Below, one piece after another: positions 53,653 through 62,305 of a stretch of DNA of 64,000 bases; position 1 is the first letter of the stretch; the number at the start of each line of letters is the position of its first letter. Below the pieces are notes generated by a model. The model made no database searches. It saw nothing but the letters and a program-made list of their open reading frames with translations, and was not told the DNA's origin. The stretch is from JAFGHJ01 sp964525555 (lineage in GTDB: Bacteria; Hydrothermota; UBA3072), in assembly GCA_964525555.1 (NCBI GenBank), contig CAZGHN010000013.1, positions 1-64,000 on the forward strand, given 5' to 3'. The position numbers and the translations under genes are program-made.

Positions 53653-54960
53653 ATGAATAAATCTGATCTTTTTTCTTTGTTAGAAACAGGCGAAGTAAAG
53701 GCAATCCGTTTATGGTTTACAGATATTCTCGGTAAAGTTAAAGGATTCTCAATAAGCCATAAAGAGGCGGAAAGAGCTCTTAATGAAGGCATCAATTTTG
53801 ATGGTTCGTCAATCGAAGGACTGGTTCGAATAGAGGAATCGGACCTTACTGCAAAACCCGACCTTTCCTCCACTTATATCTTTCCAGACGAAAACGGCAT
53901 GAAAACAGTTATCTTCATTTGCGATATATTTTACCCTGACGGAAAACCAGTCGAGTCTTCTCCAAGACATGTTTTGAAAAATATTTTGAAACGTACAAAA
54001 AAGAACGGATGGGAATTCTTCGTAGGCTCGGAACTAGAGTTCTTCTATTTCTTGGAAAAAAGAGACCTCAACATTCGCGATACAAAAGGTTATTTTGATG
54101 TAATACCTTATGACAAATATGATGAAATTTCAGAAGAAATAGTAAATATTCTAAACGGAGTCGGAGTAGAAGTCGAAGTGGCCCATCATGAAGTCTCTGA
54201 AAATCAGCACGAAATCGATCTACGATACGAAGAAGCCTTAAAAATGGCAGATCACATTCAAGTCGCGAAATATGTCATTAAAGAAACTGCGAGGGGAAAT
54301 GGGATTTTTGCAACATTCATGCCTAAACCCGTATTCGGCCTCAACGGCTCAGGCCTTCATCTGCATCAATCCTTGTTCAGTAAAGGAAAAAATATTTTCT
54401 ACGACGAAAAAGATAATTATCATCTCTCGAAAATAGCAAAACAATATTCTGCAGGGCTTCTTAAATACTCAAAAGAAATTACTTCTATAACTAATCAATG
54501 GGTAAATTCATACAAGAGACTTGTTCCCGGGTATGAAGCCCCAGTTTATATTTCCTGGGGAAGACAAAACCGTTCGGCTTTGCTCAGAGTTCCTTCATTC
54601 AAAAGTGCAACCTCATGTAGGGTAGAATACAGAACTCCAGACCCTGCAACAAATCCCTATCTAGCTATCTCGGCTATGCTAGGGGCAGGGCTCGCTGGGA
54701 TAAAAGAAAAATTAGATCTGGGGAAACCAATTGAAGAAGATATTTATACTATGTCCAAGGAAAGGAAAGAAAAGCTCAATATAGTAATACTACCTGATTC
54801 TCTTTATACAGCAATACTGGAAACAGAAAAGAGTAATATGGTCAGAAGTTTATTCGGAGAAGAATTCTTCAATAAATACATTCAGAACAAAAAAGCAGAG
54901 TGGGAAAACTATAGGATCCACGTAACCGATTACGAAATCGAAAAATATCTCTCATTGTAA
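53653..54960 (+). CDS. glnA: Glutamine synthetase, type I
   Basis: 435 residues from ATG 53653, preferred because GGGGAGGG lies directly before it; an ATG at 53641 is also in frame. It condenses glutamate and ammonia to glutamine. Motifs are FDGSSIEGLVRIEESDL, VGSELEFFYF, the HHEVSENQHEIDLRY metal and ammonia region, GSGLHLHQS and KSATSCRVEYRTPDPATNPYLA. The adenylylation tyrosine region of enterobacterial enzymes is not recognisable near LNIVILPDSL, so regulation is probably of the feedback-inhibited kind. Confidence 0.96.
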   Translation: MNKSDLFSLLETGEVKAIRLWFTDILGKVKGFSISHKEAERALNEGINFDGSSIEGLVRIEESDLTAKPDLSSTYIFPDENGMKTVIFICDIFYPDGKPVESSPRHVLKNILKRTKKNGWEFFVGSELEFFYFLEKRDLNIRDTKGYFDVIPYDKYDEISEEIVNILNGVGVEVEVAHHEVSENQHEIDLRYEEALKMADHIQVAKYVIKETARGNGIFATFMPKPVFGLNGSGLHLHQSLFSKGKNIFYDEKDNYHLSKIAKQYSAGLLKYSKEITSITNQWVNSYKRLVPGYEAPVYISWGRQNRSALLRVPSFKSATSCRVEYRTPDPATNPYLAISAMLGAGLAGIKEKLDLGKPIEEDIYTMSKERKEKLNIVILPDSLYTAILETEKSNMVRSLFGEEFFNKYIQNKKAEWENYRIHVTDYEIEKYLSL

Positions 54961-54966
54961 ATTATC

Positions 54967-54995
54967 TTGACTTATTAATAGATATCAATTATTAT
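54967..54995 (+). promoter_or_regulatory. Promoter of dapBA
   Basis: TTGACT (54967-54972) and TATTAT (54990-54995) are 17 nt apart. GAGAAGGAG precedes the dapB ATG. Confidence 0.6.
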
Positions 54996-55018
54996 ACCTT
55001 AGAGAAGGAGAATAAGTC

Positions 55019-55768
55019 ATGAAAATCGCAATAATCGGATACGGTAAAATGGGGCAAATTACCGAGCAATTAGCCGGAGAAAACGGGCATGAAGTTGTTT
55101 CGACAATTGACCCAACGGTAAAATCGGCAAAATTCAATAATTTTAACGAAGAAAACTTACGCGGCGCTGATGTCGCTTTCGATTTTACTGTCCCGGCTAT
55201 TGTTCTCGAAAATATAGATAATTATATAAAATATGGAATAAACGCAGTAATCGGAACTACCGGCTGGTATGAACACTTAGAAGAAGTTAAAGAAAAAGTA
55301 GAGAAAAGTAATATAGGACTTATCTGGTCAGGCAATTTTTCTATCGGAGTTAATTTGTTCTTCCGAATAATCGAAAAAAGCGCCGGATTAATGAACAATT
55401 TCCCGGCATATGATATAATGGGATACGAAATTCATCATAACAGAAAAAAAGACAGTCCTTCAGGCACTATGAATATGATAGGCAAGATTCTTCTCGAAAA
55501 ACTAAAAAACAAGAAAAAAATAGTAACGGAAAAACTTGATAGGAAAATATCGAAAGAAGAAATACATCTTGCTTCAATAAGGGGAGGCTGCGTTCCCGGT
55601 ACTCATTTGATCGCTTTCGACAGCGAAGTAGACACAATTGAACTAAAACATACAGCTAGAAATCGAAAAGGTCTTGCCTTAGGAGCTATAAAAGCCGCAG
55701 AATGGATAGACGGCAAACGGGGTTTTTATAATATTGAAGACATGATGAATGAAATTATAGGAGGTTAG
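55019..55768 (+). CDS. dapB: 4-hydroxy-tetrahydrodipicolinate reductase
   Basis: 249 residues. It reduces the DapA product in the diaminopimelate/lysine pathway. The Rossmann start is IAIIGYGKMGQ, then FDFTVPA and GTTGWYEH. The catalytic signature is EIHHNRKKDSPSGT (His and Lys both present). GWYEH-type wording and length are typical of the short DapB subfamily. It ends 2 nt before dapA. Confidence 0.95.
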   Translation: MKIAIIGYGKMGQITEQLAGENGHEVVSTIDPTVKSAKFNNFNEENLRGADVAFDFTVPAIVLENIDNYIKYGINAVIGTTGWYEHLEEVKEKVEKSNIGLIWSGNFSIGVNLFFRIIEKSAGLMNNFPAYDIMGYEIHHNRKKDSPSGTMNMIGKILLEKLKNKKKIVTEKLDRKISKEEIHLASIRGGCVPGTHLIAFDSEVDTIELKHTARNRKGLALGAIKAAEWIDGKRGFYNIEDMMNEIIGG

Positions 55769-55770
55769 AA

Positions 55771-56646
55771 ATGTTTCAGGGTGTTTTTACTGCAATAGTT
55801 ACACCATTTAATGACGATAAAAATGTAAATGAAGAAGACCTAAAAAAATTAGTCGATTTTAATATTGAAAATGGGGTTTCCGGTATAGTTCCAATGGGAA
55901 CGACCGGCGAATCTCCTACGCTTAACCATGATGAACATGTTCATGTAATAGAATTAGTCTGCAAACATGTCGATAAAAGAGTCCCGGTCATAGCCGGTAC
56001 TGGTTCGAATTCTACAAGAGAAGCTCTTTTTATGACCTCCAGAGCTAAAGACCTGGGAGCAGATGCAAGCCTCCAGGTAGCACCCTATTACAACAAACCG
56101 ACACAAGAAGGATTTTATCGCCATTTCACAACAATTGCCGATGAAGTCGACCTTCCTATGATTGTGTATAACATCCCGGGGAGAACCGGCAAAAACATAG
56201 AAACCGATACAATAGTGAGATTAGCAGAACATCCCAACATTGTCGGAGTAAAAGAAGCGTCGGGAAGTCTTCCTCAGATGATGGAAGTAATAGATAGAAC
56301 TCCCGATGATTTTATTGTTCTTTCCGGGGACGACAACCTAACTCTTCCTTTAATGGCAGCAGGAGGGAAAGGCGTTATAAGTGTTGCGAGCAATATCGTT
56401 CCAGATAGAATGCGCGCAATGGTAAGAGCAGGTCTGGACGGCGACTTCGGAAAAATGAGAAATTTACATTATGCGCTTTTACCTTTATTCAAAGTCGAGT
56501 TTATCGAGACTAACCCGATACCTATAAAAACAGCGCTCGCTATGAAAGGAATGATTAGAGAAGTTTTCCGCCTTCCTATGTGTGAAATGGGCGCAGAAAA
56601 CAAGAAAAAACTGAAAGCCATTCTTAAAGAGCTTAGAATTTTGTAG
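55771..56646 (+). CDS. dapA: 4-hydroxy-tetrahydrodipicolinate synthase
   Basis: 291-residue TIM barrel condensing pyruvate with aspartate semialdehyde. The Schiff-base lysine lies in NIVGVKEASG, with GTTGESPTL and YNIPGRTG also present. Together with dapB it forms a two-gene unit supplying diaminopimelate for peptidoglycan and lysine. Confidence 0.97.
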   Translation: MFQGVFTAIVTPFNDDKNVNEEDLKKLVDFNIENGVSGIVPMGTTGESPTLNHDEHVHVIELVCKHVDKRVPVIAGTGSNSTREALFMTSRAKDLGADASLQVAPYYNKPTQEGFYRHFTTIADEVDLPMIVYNIPGRTGKNIETDTIVRLAEHPNIVGVKEASGSLPQMMEVIDRTPDDFIVLSGDDNLTLPLMAAGGKGVISVASNIVPDRMRAMVRAGLDGDFGKMRNLHYALLPLFKVEFIETNPIPIKTALAMKGMIREVFRLPMCEMGAENKKKLKAILKELRIL

Positions 56647-56649
56647 TTT

Positions 56650-56730
56650 GCCACAAAGTCACTAAGATACAAAGAATCAAAGGAGTCCTGAGCTAGAAAA
56701 ATGACAGCCAACCACGGATGGTAACTTGAA
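56650..56730. repeat. Degenerate dispersed repeat before the first AraC regulator
   Basis: ccacaaagtcactaagatacaaag and ccaaccacggatgg resemble the window-wide repeat families. They occupy the place where the second and third regulator genes have their promoter. Confidence 0.5.
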
Positions 56731-56733
56731 AAG

Positions 56734-57867
56734 GTGAATAACGTAACGATTAAATTAAACCCATTACATATTGCCTGTATCTTTGCGATTTTTCAAGCTC
56801 TATTAATGGCGATTTTCCTTTTTACCAGCAAAAAGGGTAATAAACATAGCAACATAATCCTGGGTTTCTGGTTTCTAAGTTTTGCAGTGATGATGTCCTG
56901 TTATTTCACTTTAAGCATTGGGGTTTGGCAATACTTCCTAAATTATCATAAATCTATTTTCATTGTAAGTCAATTGTCTCTTCTTATTGGGCCTTTATTG
57001 TATTTTTATACAAAATCATTATTGGATCAAAATTTTCGTTTTAGAAGAATTGATTTAAGTCATTTATTGCCATTCATAACAGTTGTTTGTTATATAATCG
57101 TAAGACTGATTTTTATAGAACATTTTGCTATTTGGAGGCATCCCCTAGATGTCTTTAGCAACGGGGCTTTCTTAACTCAAATCTCCGTCTATTACATTTT
57201 AATCCTGAATTTATTAAAGTCACATGGAACTTCCATTAAAACATTCTTTTACAATAAAAGAGACTTAAAGTATAACTGGATTCGGCTTTTACTTATCGGT
57301 TCATTGGTTATATGTATTGCAAAGTTACAATCTCTTTTGATCTTATTCTTACCGGAAATTCCTAATTGGTGTTCTTATACAGCTACCGTTTACTTTTTAT
57401 CCTTATTTCTATTCCTTACTTTAGTAGTCTATGTATCTCTAAAAATACCTGATCTTCATTCATTTAGAAAAAAATATCTAAATTCAGTCTTATCGGGAAC
57501 AGATAAGCTAAAACTTAAAAATAAATTGTTAGAATATATGGGTAAAGAAAAACCTTATCTGAATCCAGATTTAAAACTGGATATTCTTGCCCAGAACTTA
57601 TTAATTCCAGCAAAGTATCTTTCTCAGATCATCAATGAAATGTTTCATCAAAATTTTTACGATTTTATTAATCAATATCGGGTTAAAGAGTGCATCAACT
57701 CCCTGAAGGACGAAAAGAACTCCAGAAAGACTCTCTTAAGCATTGCTTTCGAGTGTGGTTTTAATACAAAAGCTACGTTTAATTCCGCATTTAAAAAATT
57801 TACAGGAGAAACTCCCACGGAATTCAGAAAAAACAATAATTTAAATAACAATTTTAATATCAAGTAA
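56734..57867 (+). CDS. Membrane-embedded AraC-family regulator (module copy 1)
   Basis: 377 residues starting at GTG. The first ~240 residues form seven hydrophobic helices (first one HIACIFAIFQALLMAIFLF). A cytoplasmic linker leads to an AraC-type double helix-turn-helix at about 275-370 (YLNPDLKLDILAQNLLIPAK, then IAFECGFNTKATFNSAFKKF and GETPTEFRK). The TF would sense from within the membrane and bind DNA there. It is followed by a secreted propeller gene and repeated twice more downstream. Unlike copies 2 and 3 it lacks an ATG and the TTGACA/TATAAT promoter, so it may depend on read-through from dapA. Confidence 0.9.
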   Translation: MNNVTIKLNPLHIACIFAIFQALLMAIFLFTSKKGNKHSNIILGFWFLSFAVMMSCYFTLSIGVWQYFLNYHKSIFIVSQLSLLIGPLLYFYTKSLLDQNFRFRRIDLSHLLPFITVVCYIIVRLIFIEHFAIWRHPLDVFSNGAFLTQISVYYILILNLLKSHGTSIKTFFYNKRDLKYNWIRLLLIGSLVICIAKLQSLLILFLPEIPNWCSYTATVYFLSLFLFLTLVVYVSLKIPDLHSFRKKYLNSVLSGTDKLKLKNKLLEYMGKEKPYLNPDLKLDILAQNLLIPAKYLSQIINEMFHQNFYDFINQYRVKECINSLKDEKNSRKTLLSIAFECGFNTKATFNSAFKKFTGETPTEFRKNNNLNNNFNIK

Positions 57868-57898
57868 GAATCGATAAAAAAGTAAAAATTCATCCAGT

Positions 57899-57929
57899 TT
57901 GTCGACATTTTTTCTCCTTTGAATACAAT
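57899..57929 (+). promoter_or_regulatory. Conserved promoter of propeller gene 1
   Basis: TTGTCGAC begins at 57899, and TACAAT (57924-57929) follows TTGTCG after 19 nt. The predicted transcript then begins near AAGGGAAAACCC (57939). The same three elements recur at 60741 and 63471 with nearly the same spacing, while the DNA between them differs, so they are likely under selection. Confidence 0.6.
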
Positions 57930-58047
57930 TAACATAATAAGGGAAAACCCGGGTTAAATTACAAAAAAGCTAATAAATAAGTTGAATGAGGAAATGGAGT
58001 TTGCCCTGTGTATCTAATCAGTTTTAGAATTTAAAAGGAGGTTTAAA

Positions 58048-59253
58048 ATGGTCAGAAAAGAATTGTTGGTTTTTATGTTATTAGGTATTTCATCTTTATG
58101 TCATGCTCAGAATCCATCCGGTCCGTACTTCGGACAGACCCCTCCGGGTTCGACACCGGAAATTTTCGCTCCCGATTTTATCTCGGTTGACGGAAGATTC
58201 GAGCAGAATGCCGCTTTTACACCCGACGGCAAAGAATTTTATTTCAGCACTACAACCAGCAACTGGGACGGGTTTAGCATTTATTATACAAAGGAAATTG
58301 ATAGTATATGGTCAGATCCTAAACTTGCCGATACGATATTTGGCTTCTATGGTAATACCGAACCGTTTATAACCAGTGATGGGCAAAGATTGTTTTTCGT
58401 TTCACCGCGTCCTTCGGCACCACCATGGAATACAGATATATGGGTGTGTGAACGTGACGACACGACCTGGTCTTCCCCTGTAAAAGTTGATTCTCCTCTG
58501 GTCAGCTCGACCAATAGGGAATGGCATCCCACAGTAAGTCTTGATAGTACTTTATATTTTCAATCTTTAAATCGACCCGGTGGCTACGGTGCTGCAGATA
58601 TATATAAAGCCGAATTGGATAGCGCAGGACAGTATTCGATTGTTGAGAATCTTGGGGACATTATTAATTCGAGCTACGGAGATGGTGAAGCTACAATCGC
58701 TCCCGATGAAAGTTTTCTTATCTTCTCTTCATATAGACCGGGTTACGGAGAATCTGATATATATATTTCGTTTAACGATAATGACTCTTGGACAACACCA
58801 ATAAACTTAGGCCCTACAATAAATACAAGCCAGGCGGAATATGGTATGGCCCTTTCTCCCGATGGCTTATATATGTTTTTTACAAGAAGAGAAGCATGGC
58901 AAACTACTGAAGATTCCGATCTCTGGTGGGTCAGTACAAGTTTTATAGATTCTATAAAAAGCGGAATTGCAATTGAAAATCCAGAATATTTTGAATTAAA
59001 TCAAAATTATCCCAATCCTTTTTATTCCTCGACTGTGATTTCGTATTCCTTGTCCAAACCCGCATCGGTGGTAGAACTAAGCGTATATGATGTACTGGGA
59101 AGTAAGGTTCGGACTTTTGTTGAGGTAACTCAGGTTGCAGGAAACTACAATGTTCTTTTTGATGCAAAAAATCTTTCGGCAGGGGTATATTTCTACAATC
59201 TGAGTGTCGATGAGGTCCTTTCCGAAAAGAAGAAAATGCTGTTTTTACGATAG
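58048..59253 (+). CDS. Secreted PD40 beta-propeller with sorting domain (module copy 1)
   Basis: 401 residues. A signal peptide (MVRKELLVFMLLGISSLCHAQ) is followed by the family opening YFGQTPPGSTPEIFAP. Repeated PD40/WD40-like blades follow (AAFTPDGKEFYFSTT, PFITSDGQRLFFVSP, ATIAPDESFLIFSS, MALSPDGLYMFFTRR). A type A sorting domain ends the chain (NQNYPNPFYSSTVISYSL, YDVLGSKVRTF, SAGVYFYNLSVD). Likely surface-exposed or released; ligand unknown. AAAAGGAGG precedes the ATG. Closely resembles the propellers at 60878 and 63592. Confidence 0.9.
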   Translation: MVRKELLVFMLLGISSLCHAQNPSGPYFGQTPPGSTPEIFAPDFISVDGRFEQNAAFTPDGKEFYFSTTTSNWDGFSIYYTKEIDSIWSDPKLADTIFGFYGNTEPFITSDGQRLFFVSPRPSAPPWNTDIWVCERDDTTWSSPVKVDSPLVSSTNREWHPTVSLDSTLYFQSLNRPGGYGAADIYKAELDSAGQYSIVENLGDIINSSYGDGEATIAPDESFLIFSSYRPGYGESDIYISFNDNDSWTTPINLGPTINTSQAEYGMALSPDGLYMFFTRREAWQTTEDSDLWWVSTSFIDSIKSGIAIENPEYFELNQNYPNPFYSSTVISYSLSKPASVVELSVYDVLGSKVRTFVEVTQVAGNYNVLFDAKNLSAGVYFYNLSVDEVLSEKKKMLFLR

Positions 59254-59258
59254 AAAGT

Positions 59259-59474
59259 GATTGTTGTCGATCAGGCCGCATATTTGAGATGACAGAAAAA
59301 CCGTAAGCGAGCCTTCTCAGATATACGGCCTGATATATATTGTCACAGAAACCCGTAGTTTTCTTTACTGCCAGTTGTTTTTTAATTCATAACTCTTATC
59401 CCTTTCCAATTCAAAATTCAACACTCAAAATTAAAAATTATCAATCGGTGCGAAGCATCCCCACCCCCTTGACA
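59259..59474 (+). repeat. Conserved spacer with 20-bp hairpin, copy A
   Basis: This block is nearly identical to 62062-62274. It starts with a hairpin (arms 59270-59289 and 59315-59334, 25-nt loop) shortly after the propeller stop. It continues through attcaaaattcaac-type sequence and ends at the TTGACA of the next regulator. By eye, about four substitutions separate the two copies over 195 nt. Confidence 0.85.
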
Positions 59475-59498
59475 TATTACCCTATTTTCGGGTATAAT
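59469..59498 (+). promoter_or_regulatory. Promoter of AraC regulator 2 (leaderless geometry)
   Basis: TTGACA (59469-59474) and TATAAT (59493-59498) are 18 nt apart. The ATG at 59505 is 6 nt after the -10 box and replaces the longer upstream frame as the true start. Confidence 0.7.
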
Positions 59499-59504
59499 AT
59501 AAAT

Positions 59505-60641
59505 ATGAATGTGGTAATGATTAATTTAAATCTAATAGACATTGCCTGTGTTATTGCGATCTTTCAGGCTTTGTTAATGGCTGTTTTCTTTTTTACCAGC
59601 AAAAAGGGTAGGAAACAGAGCAACATAATTTTAGGATTCTGGCTTTTAAGTTTTGCAATTATTCTAACCAGTTACTTTCTTGTAAGTTATTGGGTTTGGC
59701 AATACTTCCTAAATTATCATAAATCTATTTTCGTTTTAAGTCAATTTTCCCTTCTGATTGGACCTCTATTATACTTTTATACACTGTCGTTATTAGACGA
59801 AAAATTTCGTTTCCGAAAGAGAGATTTAATTCACTTATTACCATTTGTAATTCTTACTTTTTATTTAATGGTCAGATTTATTTTTATCAGTGATTTTACA
59901 ATTATTGAGAGTTTTTCGGATTTCCTTTGTAATGGCCTCTTTTTAGTACAGAACCTATTCTATTACATTCTAATTTTGAAGTTATTAAAGTTACATGAAC
60001 TTTCTATAAAAACATTCTTCGCCAATAAAAGAGATTTAAAGTATAATTGGATCCGGTTTTTAATGATCGGCTCATTTGTTATATGGATCGCAAAGTTGCA
60101 ATCTTTTTTATTCTGGTTAAAACCAGTAAATCCTAGTTGGTGTTGTTACACGTCTACAGCTTGTTTTTTGGCCGCATTTTTATTTGTTAATTCGATAGTT
60201 TATATATCTTTAAAAATACCTAATCTTTTTTTGTTTAACAAAAAATATGTGTATTCAAGTTTATCGGAAACAGATAAACTGAATTTGAAAACTCAATTGT
60301 TAAAATATATGAACGAAGAAAAGCTTTATCTGGATCCAAATTTAAATTTAGAAACGCTTGCAAAAAAAATATCGGTTACCAGAGAACATCTTTCGCAAAT
60401 CATAAATGAAATGTGTAATCAAAATTTTTACGATTTTGTTAATCAATATCGTGTCAAGGAATGCATCGGCTGCTTAAAAGATGGAAATAATGGCAAGAAA
60501 ACTCTTCTGCGAATCGCCCTCGAATGCGGTTTTAGCTCAAAGGCTACCTTCAATTCCGCCTTCAAAAAATTCACAGGAGTGACTCCAAAAGAATTCAGAA
60601 ACGGAAACTTTAGTTTCAAGGAAGAATTAATAAAAAGATAA
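59505..60641 (+). CDS. Membrane-embedded AraC-family regulator (module copy 2)
   Basis: 378 residues from ATG 59505; the frame extends further upstream but only through the conserved spacer and promoter. Seven helices (DIACVIAIFQALLMAVFFF, then SLLIGPLLYFYTLSLLDEKF and others) precede an AraC domain (LYLDPNLNLETLAKKISVTR, IALECGFSSKATFNSAFKKF, GVTPKEFR). Same order as copy 1, with a conserved loop LKYNWIRFLMIGS. Probably controls its neighbouring propeller promoter, which is inference. Confidence 0.92.
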   Translation: MNVVMINLNLIDIACVIAIFQALLMAVFFFTSKKGRKQSNIILGFWLLSFAIILTSYFLVSYWVWQYFLNYHKSIFVLSQFSLLIGPLLYFYTLSLLDEKFRFRKRDLIHLLPFVILTFYLMVRFIFISDFTIIESFSDFLCNGLFLVQNLFYYILILKLLKLHELSIKTFFANKRDLKYNWIRFLMIGSFVIWIAKLQSFLFWLKPVNPSWCCYTSTACFLAAFLFVNSIVYISLKIPNLFLFNKKYVYSSLSETDKLNLKTQLLKYMNEEKLYLDPNLNLETLAKKISVTREHLSQIINEMCNQNFYDFVNQYRVKECIGCLKDGNNGKKTLLRIALECGFSSKATFNSAFKKFTGVTPKEFRNGNFSFKEELIKR

Positions 60642-60740
60642 TAATCCATTTGTCTTGGTCCTCTAAAAAGTAGAAATACTACTCAATAACTTTTTTAATA
60701 TCATATAAAAAATCTATAAAAAGGTGTGCCTACATGTAGT

Positions 60741-60772
60741 TTGTCGACAACGTTTTGTCTTTTTATTATAAT
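60741..60772 (+). promoter_or_regulatory. Conserved promoter of propeller gene 2
   Basis: TTGTCGAC (60741-60748) with TATAAT (60767-60772) 20 nt after TTGTCG. AAGGAGAAAACC (60781) marks the likely 5' end of the transcript, 38 nt from GTCGAC, as in copy 1. Confidence 0.6.
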
Positions 60773-60877
60773 TGTAAAAAAAGGAGAAAACCGTCTTAAA
60801 TGGCTATCTTAATAAAGTACTGTGATATAAAGAAAAAGTTTTGGCCGAATTTAAAAACCAATAAAAGGAGGTTTAAA

Positions 60878-62056
60878 ATGGTTAGAAAAAGATTGTTTAT
60901 GGTTTTATTTTTAGTTTTTTCGTGGGTTTGTTTCGCTCAGGACTATTTTGGGCAAACTCCACCCGGTGACTCAGCCATAGTTTTTGCTCCCGGCATAGTT
61001 TCGTTAGAAGGCAGGTATGAGTATTGTCCTGCGTTCTCTCCCGACGGCAATCAATTTTACTTCGGAGTAACAAACTCGAATTGGAGCCATTGTGATATAT
61101 GGGTTACAGAATATAGAGATAGCCAATGGACAACCCAGGAAAAGGTTTCTATACTGGACAGTCTTGATGGCTGGATCCCCTACATCAGTCCTGATGGAGC
61201 AACGTTTTATCTTAGTTCAGCTTATCCATCATGGCCACCCGCTAACATATGGAAATGTGACATAATAAATGACACCCTGAAAAACTTAACAAAACTTGAT
61301 GCTCCCATAAACTCTAATTCTAATGAATGGAGGGTGGGCGTTAGTAATGATAGTATGATGGTTTTTTGTTCAAACAGAAGTGGTACCTTGGGCGAGCAGG
61401 ATTTGTATTATGCGATTCCGGATGGAGGGACCTATACAACTGCAATAAACTTTGGCGACCCTGTAAATAGCAGCTATAACGATGCTTCGGTTTATATAGC
61501 TCCGAACGGAAGTTACATCATGTTTGAATCGGAAAGACCGGGTGGTTATGGTCAGTCAGATATCTATATTTCCTTTAAAGTAGATGATAGTACATGGTCA
61601 AACCCACAAAACATGGGCCCAACTATTAACACTTCATATATCGAAGATCTACCTTCTATAACACCCGATGGTCAATATCTAATGTTTTGCAGGAGAGAAG
61701 CATGGGTAACGTCGGAAGATACCGATATTTGGTGGATTAGCGCAAGCATTATTGATTCTTTACAAAGCGGCATTGATCTTCCGGAATCCCGAAATTTCAA
61801 ATTGAGTCAAAACTATCCTAACCCTTTTAACTCCAGAACTGTGATTTCGTACTCTATATCCAAACCCGCATCGGTAGAATTAAATGTATACGATGTTCTG
61901 GGGAATAAGGTCCGGACTTTGGTTAATGAAACCCAGTCAGCAGGGGACTATGATGTCCCCTTTGATGCAAATAATCTTTCAGCAGGTGTTTATTTCTGTA
62001 AGCTGAGTGTCGATGGGGTCTTTTCAGAAAAGAAGAAAATGTTGTTTTTGCGTTAG
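60878..62056 (+). CDS. Secreted PD40 beta-propeller with sorting domain (module copy 2)
   Basis: 392 residues from ATG 60878, which has AAAAGGAGG before it and begins the signal peptide (MVRKRLFMVLFLVFSWVCFAQ); the longer frame from 60800 would bury it. YFGQTPPGDSAIVFAPGI opens the mature part. Blades include PAFSPDGNQFYFGVTN, PYISPDGATFYLSS and PSITPDGQYLMFCRR. The C-terminus (SQNYPNPFNSRTVISYSI, YDVLGNKVRTL) is a type A sorting domain. Confidence 0.92.
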   Translation: MVRKRLFMVLFLVFSWVCFAQDYFGQTPPGDSAIVFAPGIVSLEGRYEYCPAFSPDGNQFYFGVTNSNWSHCDIWVTEYRDSQWTTQEKVSILDSLDGWIPYISPDGATFYLSSAYPSWPPANIWKCDIINDTLKNLTKLDAPINSNSNEWRVGVSNDSMMVFCSNRSGTLGEQDLYYAIPDGGTYTTAINFGDPVNSSYNDASVYIAPNGSYIMFESERPGGYGQSDIYISFKVDDSTWSNPQNMGPTINTSYIEDLPSITPDGQYLMFCRREAWVTSEDTDIWWISASIIDSLQSGIDLPESRNFKLSQNYPNPFNSRTVISYSISKPASVELNVYDVLGNKVRTLVNETQSAGDYDVPFDANNLSAGVYFCKLSVDGVFSEKKKMLFLR

Positions 62057-62061
62057 GTGAC

Positions 62062-62274
62062 GATTGTTGATCAGGTCGTATATTTGAGATGACAGAAAAA
62101 CCGTAAGCGAGCCTTCTCAGATATGCGGCCTGATATATATTGTCACAGAAACCCGGAGTTTTCTTTACTGCCAGCTGTTTTTTAATTCATAACTCTTATC
62201 CCTTTCCAATTCAAAATTCAACACTCAAAATTAAAAATTATCAATCGGTGCGAAGCATCCCCTCCCCCTTGACA
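62062..62274 (+). repeat. Conserved spacer with 20-bp hairpin, copy B
   Basis: Second copy of 59259-59474 at the same place in module 3. Hairpin arms are 62070-62089 and 62115-62134 with the same 25-nt loop. Two of the changes from copy A fall in the arms and keep pairing as G-U. Confidence 0.85.
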
Positions 62275-62298
62275 TCCCACCCTGTTTCCGAGTATAAT
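62269..62298 (+). promoter_or_regulatory. Promoter of AraC regulator 3 (leaderless geometry)
   Basis: TTGACA (62269-62274) and TATAAT (62293-62298) are 18 nt apart, as in copy 2, and the ATG at 62306 is 7 nt beyond. Confidence 0.7.
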
Positions 62299-62305
62299 AT
62301 AAAAA

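Noticed and set aside
59340..59504. Extended N-terminus for AraC regulator 2
   Set aside because: It crosses the conserved spacer and promoter, and the two paralogues begin at the position corresponding to 59505.
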